7,571 nt of DNA from Bacillota bacterium (GTDB taxonomy: Bacteria; Bacillota; Clostridia; Peptostreptococcales; Anaerovoracaceae): positions 1-7,571 of the forward strand of contig JAEENW010000144.1 of NCBI GenBank assembly GCA_016283945.1. Direction: 5' to 3'. Below the pieces are notes generated by a model that saw only the letters and a list, made by a program, of their open reading frames with translations, did no database searches and was not told the DNA's origin. This document shows positions 1 to 3,788 of this stretch, piece by piece (the stretch's first letter is position 1; every line of letters starts with the position of its first letter). The translations under genes and the position numbers were made by a program.

Positions 1-193
1 GGTGCTCGGGCCCTCGGCGGCTCCGAGGCAGAGGCTCGCCGGGAGGGCGCGATACCAGCTGCTCATCAAGGCGCCCGCCGAGCTGAGGCGCGAGGTGGGC
101 GCGGCGGTTGCGGGCTTCAAGAGGGAATACCTGAGGCAGCCCGGCGGGGCCGAGCTCCTCACCACAGATATCAATCCATATTCGTTCACATGA
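1..193 (+). CDS. priA: Primosomal protein N' (PriA) helicase, C-terminal 63 residues only
   Basis: The window opens inside this gene; codons are in phase from base 2 and the stop is TGA at 191-193. The visible part reads VLGPSAAPRQRLAGRARYQL and ends with TTDINPYSF just before the stop. A 'GP-x-AP...RLxGRxRYQLLIKA' stretch followed by a terminal 'xDINPYSF' is the typical end of PriA, the replication-restart DNA helicase that reloads the replisome at stalled forks. The helicase motor and the zinc-binding cysteines lie upstream and cannot be seen. PriA directly before def is the usual order in Bacillota, which supports the call. The start of the gene, and whether it is intact, cannot be judged here. 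Confidence 0.88.
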   Translation, partial: VLGPSAAPRQRLAGRARYQLLIKAPAELRREVGAAVAGFKREYLRQPGGAELLTTDINPYSFT

Positions 194-228
194 CGGCGCG
201 GGCTCCCGGAAGGGGCCCGGAGGCGCCG
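194..228 (+). other. Imperfect GC-rich hairpin directly after the priA stop
   Basis: CGGCGC (194-199) is the exact reverse complement of GCGCCG (223-228). Inside it CTCC (203-206) pairs with GGAG (219-222), leaving GGG (200-202) bulged. The structure starts at the first base after the priA stop codon. No T-run follows, so it is not a classical intrinsic terminator. It may protect or process the priA 3' end. Pairing was done by eye, without energy calculation. Confidence 0.4.
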
Positions 229-233
229 GAAGT

Positions 234-253
234 CCCCGGGCGGCAGCCCGGGG
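234..253 (+). other. Perfect 8-bp GC hairpin in the priA-def gap
   Basis: CCCCGGGC (234-241) pairs perfectly with GCCCGGGG (246-253) around a GGCA loop. CGGCATATACACC follows, without a T-run, so intrinsic termination is unlikely. It is the second of two adjacent hairpins between priA and def and lies about 20 bases upstream of the def ribosome binding site. It could be a transcript-end, pausing or mRNA-stability structure. Confidence 0.45.
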
Positions 254-287
254 CGGCATATACACCAGGACCGGAGGAAAACACGCG

Positions 288-773
288 ATGGCACTCAGAA
301 ACATACTTGAACAGGGACACCCGAGCCTTGAGCTGGTCTGCAAGCCCGTCAGGAGGATAGGCGACCACGAGAGGCAGATACTCGACGACATGACCGAGAC
401 CATGAGGAACGCCGAAGGCATAGGGCTCGCCGCCCCGCAGGTAGGCATACTCAGGCGCATGGTCGTCATCGAGCTCGGGGATCAGCTCTTCCAGCTAATC
501 AACCCCGTCATAACCGAAGCCGAGGGGGACCAGTTCGAGTTCGAGGGCTGCCTCTCCGTCCCCGGCATGAAGGGCCGCGTCCACCGTCCCCAGAGGGTGA
601 AGGTCTCGGCTCTGGACCGCGACGGAAACCCCGTGGAATATGAGGGCGAAGGCCTGCTCGCTAGGGCATTCTGCCACGAGCTGGACCACCTCGACGGCAT
701 AGTCTACAACAGCAAGTGCGAGGACTATCAGGAGGTCGACGCCGAGCCCGAGGAAGAGGACGAGGAGGAATAG
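288..773 (+). CDS. def: Peptide deformylase
   Basis: This metalloenzyme (usually Fe2+) removes the formyl group from the N-terminal Met of new proteins at the ribosome exit. At 161 residues it has normal family length. The three family motifs are present: GIGLAAPQ (residues 44-51), EGCLS (86-90, metal ligand Cys88) and HELDH (130-134, ligands His130 and His134, catalytic Glu131). Cys129 precedes the HExxH motif where many homologues have Gln. The last dozen residues are almost all Glu/Asp, a poorly conserved tail. The ATG start is supported by GGAGG at 273-277, ten bases upstream, and by the usual short N-terminus before the 'G-x-P-x-L' segment. It lies 94 bases after priA and 3 bases before fmt, the enzyme that makes the opposing modification, and is probably cotranscribed with fmt. 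Confidence 0.97.
   Translation: MALRNILEQGHPSLELVCKPVRRIGDHERQILDDMTETMRNAEGIGLAAPQVGILRRMVVIELGDQLFQLINPVITEAEGDQFEFEGCLSVPGMKGRVHRPQRVKVSALDRDGNPVEYEGEGLLARAFCHELDHLDGIVYNSKCEDYQEVDAEPEEEDEEE
762..770 (+). promoter_or_regulatory. Ribosome binding site of fmt, inside the def coding end
   Basis: GAGGAGGAA forms the last three sense codons of def (Glu-Glu-Glu) and also contains AGGAGG (763-768), eight bases before the GTG start of fmt at 777. The strong match and spacing support that GTG as the start codon. Confidence 0.75.
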
Positions 774-776
774 CCC

Positions 777-1760
777 GTGAGAGTCGTCTACATGGGAACG
801 CCGGACTTCGCCGTTCCGGCGCTCGAGGCGCTCGCCGCGGGAGGCTGCGATGTCAGGCTCGCTGTCACCAAGCCCGACGCGCCGAGCGGCAGGGGAAAGA
901 AGCTGAAGAGCTGCCCCGTCAAGGAGAAGGCTCTGGAGCTCGGGATCCCCGTGCTGAGCCCCGAGAAGGTCAAGAGGAACGACGAGTTCTTCGAGGCAGT
1001 GAAGGCGGCGGAGCCCGATATAATAATCGTCGCCGCCTACGGCAAGATACTACCCAAGAGGATACTGGACATACCGCGGCTCGGCTGCGTCAACATCCAC
1101 GGCTCGCTGCTCCCGAAGTACCGCGGCGCCGCGCCCATACAGCGCGCCGTGCTCGCGGGCGAGGAGGAGATCGGGGTCACGCTGATGTACATGGCCGAGG
1201 AGATGGACGCTGGCGACATGATCGCCAAAGCCTCCGTTAAGGCCGCCGGCAAGACCTCCGCGCAGGTATTCGACGAGCTTTCCGTGATTGGAGCGAGGCT
1301 GCTCATGGAGACCCTGCCCGCCATAGAGGACGGGACGGCTCCGAGGATCCCGCAGGATCCGGCGCTGGTGAGCTTCGCCCCCATGGTCGAGAAGTCGGAG
1401 GGGCTCATAGACTTCGGCAGGAGCGCGCGGGAGATAGTCTGCCACGTGCTCGGCATGAACAGCTGGCCCATGGCTTACACCTTCCTGAATGGGGAGATGA
1501 TGAAGGTCCACGAGGCTGAGGCGGGAAGGAGCTTCGGCCAGGAGGCGGGACAGGCCGCTGAGGAAGGCGCCGGGTCCGCGCAGCACGCAGGCCGGCACGC
1601 TCCCGGGACCGTGCTCGCGGCCGGGAAGGGCGGCATCGAGGTAGCCTGCGGAGACGGCTCCGTGCTGCTCAAAAAGATACAGATGCCCGGCAAAAAGGCC
1701 ATGGACGTATCGGCCTGGCTGCTCGGGAATAAAATTGAAATCGGCACTGTATTGGGTTAG
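777..1760 (+). CDS. fmt: Methionyl-tRNA formyltransferase
   Basis: The enzyme formylates the amino group of Met on initiator tRNA using 10-formyl-tetrahydrofolate, giving fMet-tRNA for translation initiation. The N-terminal formyltransferase fold carries MGTPDFAV (residues 6-13), HGSLLPKYRGAAPIQ (108-122) and MDAGD (143-147). Catalytic residues Asn106, His108 and Asp144 line up with Asn108, His110 and Asp146 of the E. coli enzyme. The tRNA-binding C-terminal barrel follows from about residue 205, with PGTVL (276-280) and QMPGKKAMD (302-310). The length is 327 residues, slightly long. Residues about 250-275 form an extra Ala/Gly/Gln/Glu-rich stretch between KVHEAEAG and PGTVL, where homologues have a short loop. 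GTG was chosen as start because MRVVYMGTPDF matches the family N-terminus and a strong ribosome binding site precedes it. The gene begins 3 bases after def. Confidence 0.97.
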   Translation: MRVVYMGTPDFAVPALEALAAGGCDVRLAVTKPDAPSGRGKKLKSCPVKEKALELGIPVLSPEKVKRNDEFFEAVKAAEPDIIIVAAYGKILPKRILDIPRLGCVNIHGSLLPKYRGAAPIQRAVLAGEEEIGVTLMYMAEEMDAGDMIAKASVKAAGKTSAQVFDELSVIGARLLMETLPAIEDGTAPRIPQDPALVSFAPMVEKSEGLIDFGRSAREIVCHVLGMNSWPMAYTFLNGEMMKVHEAEAGRSFGQEAGQAAEEGAGSAQHAGRHAPGTVLAAGKGGIEVACGDGSVLLKKIQMPGKKAMDVSAWLLGNKIEIGTVLG

Positions 1761-1763
1761 AAT
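1735..1763 (+). promoter_or_regulatory. Candidate sigma-A-type promoter at the fmt/rsmB junction
   Basis: TTGAAA (1735-1740) and TAGAAT (1758-1763) each match 5 of 6 consensus bases and are separated by exactly 17 bases. An AAAA run precedes the -35 box. The element lies in a conspicuously AT-rich island within GC-rich sequence. The -10 box overlaps the fmt stop codon and touches the rsmB ATG. Transcription would start near 1769-1771, inside rsmB, so it would best serve the downstream genes prpC-prkC-rsgA. It is a pattern match only. Confidence 0.4.
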
Positions 1764-3041
1764 ATGGATAACGACAGACGGCTGGCGTTTTTGGTGCTGA
1801 GAGACATCGAAAAGAACGGCAGCTACTCCAATCTCGCGATGAACAGGGTGCTGAAGGCGGAAGAGGCCTCGCGCCCGGCTTTCGTGCGTGAATTGGTCTA
1901 CGGAGTCCTGAGAGAGCAGATGCTGCTCGACGCGAGAATATCGCGCTTCCTGAAGAGGCCCGGGCTCGGCCTGGCGGAGAGGCTCATCCTGAGGATGGCC
2001 TTCTACGAAATTGGCTTCATGGGCTCCGCCGCGGAGCACGCGGCGGTGAGCGAGGCCGTGGAGCTCGCCAAGAGCTTCGCGCCCGGCAAGGCGGGCTTCG
2101 TGAACGCGGTGCTCAGGAACTACCTTCGCGGAAGCAGGGCTCCCGAGGGAGACGTGCCGGCCAGCGTGCGCTGGTCCTTCGCCCCGGAGATAGCGGAGCT
2201 ATGGACCCGGGAGAGGGGAGAGGAAGAGGCGGCGAGGCTCATGGAGGCCTCCTGCAGCCCCGCGCCCCTCGTCATAAGGCCCAACCTGCTGAAGACGGAC
2301 AGGGAAGGGCTCGCGGAGAGGCTGTCGGACCGCTTCGAGATTAGCGCCTGCGGGCTCAGCCGTCACGCCCTGAACGTGAAGGGCAAGGGCCTGCTCGATA
2401 CGGAGGAATACAGGGAAGGGCTCTTCAGCGTGCAGGGCGAGGCTTCGCAGTACGCGGTCGAGACCCTCGCGCCGGCTCCCGGAAGCCGGGTCATAGATCT
2501 CTGCGCCGCGCCGGGCGGCAAATCGGCCGCAGCGGCAGGGCTCATGAAGGGACAGGGCAGCATACTCGCCTTCGACCTCTACGAGAGCCGCGTGAAGCTC
2601 ATAAGGGCGCAGATGAAGAGGCTCGGAGCGGACATCGTCAGCGCTTCGGCCGCGGACTCATCGGCCTTCAGGCCGGAGCTCTCGGAGAGCGCGGACTTCG
2701 TGATCTGCGACGTTCCCTGCAGCGGGCTCGGAGTGCTGAGACAGAAGCCGGAGATCAAGCTCAGGGCGCCCGAAGACATAGACGCCCTCGCGGAGCTTCA
2801 GCTGAGGATACTCAGGAATGGCGCCGCCTACCTGAGGCGCGGCGGGAGGCTGCTCTACAGCACCTGCACCGTGAGCCGCAGGGAGAACGAGGGCGTGACG
2901 CAGCGCTTCCTCGCGGAGAGCGGGACGGGCGCCTGCGGACAGGTGGGGCGCGCGGCGTTCCGTAAAGCATTCGAAAGACAGCTCCTGCCCGAGGCCGGCG
3001 GCCCGGACGGGTTCTACATATGCATCTTGGAGAAGGAATAA
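1764..3041 (+). CDS. rsmB: 16S rRNA (cytosine-C5)-methyltransferase RsmB/Sun
   Basis: This enzyme uses S-adenosylmethionine to make m5C in 16S rRNA (position 967 in E. coli). Residues 1-125 form a NusB-like RNA-binding domain (RELVYGVLR 42-50, VNAVLRNYL 113-121). The Rossmann methyltransferase domain follows, with SAM-binding DLCAAPGGKS (245-254), DVPCSGLG (316-323) and YSTCTVSRRENE (365-376). Cys368 in the TC motif should be the nucleophile and Cys319 in the PC motif the residue that releases the product. The C-terminal GFYIC (417-421) is the usual end strand. The 425-residue length is normal. The start is ATG three bases after the fmt stop. No good ribosome binding site is visible, so coupling to fmt translation is likely. 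The upstream sequence is AT-rich and contains a promoter-like element. The stop codon directly abuts prpC. Confidence 0.96.
   Translation: MDNDRRLAFLVLRDIEKNGSYSNLAMNRVLKAEEASRPAFVRELVYGVLREQMLLDARISRFLKRPGLGLAERLILRMAFYEIGFMGSAAEHAAVSEAVELAKSFAPGKAGFVNAVLRNYLRGSRAPEGDVPASVRWSFAPEIAELWTRERGEEEAARLMEASCSPAPLVIRPNLLKTDREGLAERLSDRFEISACGLSRHALNVKGKGLLDTEEYREGLFSVQGEASQYAVETLAPAPGSRVIDLCAAPGGKSAAAAGLMKGQGSILAFDLYESRVKLIRAQMKRLGADIVSASAADSSAFRPELSESADFVICDVPCSGLGVLRQKPEIKLRAPEDIDALAELQLRILRNGAAYLRRGGRLLYSTCTVSRRENEGVTQRFLAESGTGACGQVGRAAFRKAFERQLLPEAGGPDGFYICILEKE
3029..3037 (+). promoter_or_regulatory. Ribosome binding site of prpC, inside the rsmB coding end
   Basis: GGAGAAGGA lies in the last codons of rsmB, and its GGAGAA part ends seven bases before the TTG start of prpC at 3042. 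It supports TTG as the start. No other usual start codon lies between the rsmB TAA and the conserved N-terminal motif of prpC, apart from one ATG (residue 12) that would cut off the conserved TDRG segment. Confidence 0.6.
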
Positions 3042-3773
3042 TTGCTTAGCGTCGGATTCAAAACAGACCGCGGGATGAAGCGGGAGATCAACGAGGACTC
3101 GGTCTTCGTGCTCCCCGACCGCCAGCTCTTCATAGTGGCTGACGGCGTGGGCGGAAGGAGCAGCGGAGAGGTCGCCAGCAGCCTCGCGGTGGAGAGCATC
3201 GCGGGATTCGCGGTGGACAGCCCCGTCGAGGACGTCCCCGCCGGAAGGGAGCTCAGGGAATACTTCATGAGCGCCTTCAGGAAGGCGAACTCGAGGATAT
3301 ACGCTATGGCTCGCCCGGGCGGGGGGCACCCCGGCATGGCGACGACCTGCGTTCTCGCCTACGTGCGCGGCAGCTACGCCTACGTCGTGAACGTCGGCGA
3401 CAGCAGGGCTTATCTCGTCAGGGACGGGGTCGCCAGGCAGGTCACCGAGGACCACAGCGCGGTGCGCGAGATGGTCCGCACCGGCCTCATCAGCGAGGAG
3501 GAGGCGAGGCGCCGACCCGACAGGAACGTCATCACCAGGGCTCTCGGCGGGGAGGAGGACATCGCTCCCGACTTCTTCAGCTTCGAGCTCTTCCCCGGCG
3601 ACACTCTCATACTCTGCACGGACGGCCTCTATTCTGAGGTCTCCGAGGCTCAGATGGCAGAGCTCTGCGGGAGATACAAGACCATGCACCGGCTCACGAG
3701 GCAGCTCGTGAGCGAGGCAAACAGGCGCGGAGGCAGCGACAACATCACCGTCTGCTGCGTAAGGATCGTTTAA
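3042..3773 (+). CDS. prpC: PP2C-family Ser/Thr protein phosphatase (PrpC/Stp type)
   Basis: This cytoplasmic metal-dependent phosphatase removes phosphates placed by the adjacent PASTA kinase. At 243 residues it is a stand-alone PPM/PP2C domain of usual bacterial size. Motifs in order: TDRGMKREINED (8-19), VADGVGG (32-38, metal ligand Asp34), GMATT (98-102; most homologues have GMGTT), VGDSRAYL (118-125), TEDHS (135-139), ITRALGG (164-170), CTDGL (192-196, Asp194) and GGSDNITV (230-237, Asp233). All expected metal-binding aspartates are present, so it should be active. The start is TTG, the first codon after the rsmB TAA and in the same frame, supported by the ribosome binding site and the family N-terminus. 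In B. subtilis and many relatives rlmN lies between rsmB and prpC; here it is absent. prkC follows after 15 bases. Confidence 0.95.
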   Translation: MLSVGFKTDRGMKREINEDSVFVLPDRQLFIVADGVGGRSSGEVASSLAVESIAGFAVDSPVEDVPAGRELREYFMSAFRKANSRIYAMARPGGGHPGMATTCVLAYVRGSYAYVVNVGDSRAYLVRDGVARQVTEDHSAVREMVRTGLISEEEARRRPDRNVITRALGGEEDIAPDFFSFELFPGDTLILCTDGLYSEVSEAQMAELCGRYKTMHRLTRQLVSEANRRGGSDNITVCCVRIV

Positions 3774-3774
3774 C

Positions 3775-3781
3775 GGAGGAG
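3775..3781 (+). promoter_or_regulatory. Ribosome binding site of prkC
   Basis: GGAGGAG lies in the 15-base gap after the prpC stop; its GGAGG core ends nine bases before the ATG at 3789. It is the clearest Shine-Dalgarno site within the five-gene run and supports independent, efficient translation of the kinase. Confidence 0.8.
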
Positions 3782-3788
3782 CTTATAC

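Noticed and set aside
258..263. TATACA-like -10 box upstream of def
   Set aside because: It matches only 4 of 6 consensus bases and no -35-like box lies at the right distance; the sequence upstream is the GC hairpin.
716..1240. Arg/Gly-rich open frame of 174 codons on the + strand over the end of def and start of fmt
   Set aside because: It is out of frame with both genes, and its very high Arg/Ala/Gly content is typical of a shifted frame in GC-rich DNA.
1050..2039. Open frame of 329 codons on the - strand across fmt and rsmB
   Set aside because: It runs antisense to two genes with complete family motifs, its translation resembles no family I know, and long antisense frames are expected in GC-rich coding DNA.
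2658..3689. Open frame of 343 codons on the - strand across rsmB and prpC
   Set aside because: It is a shadow of well-supported + strand genes; its His/Val/Ala/Glu-rich translation follows from the codon bias of the other strand.
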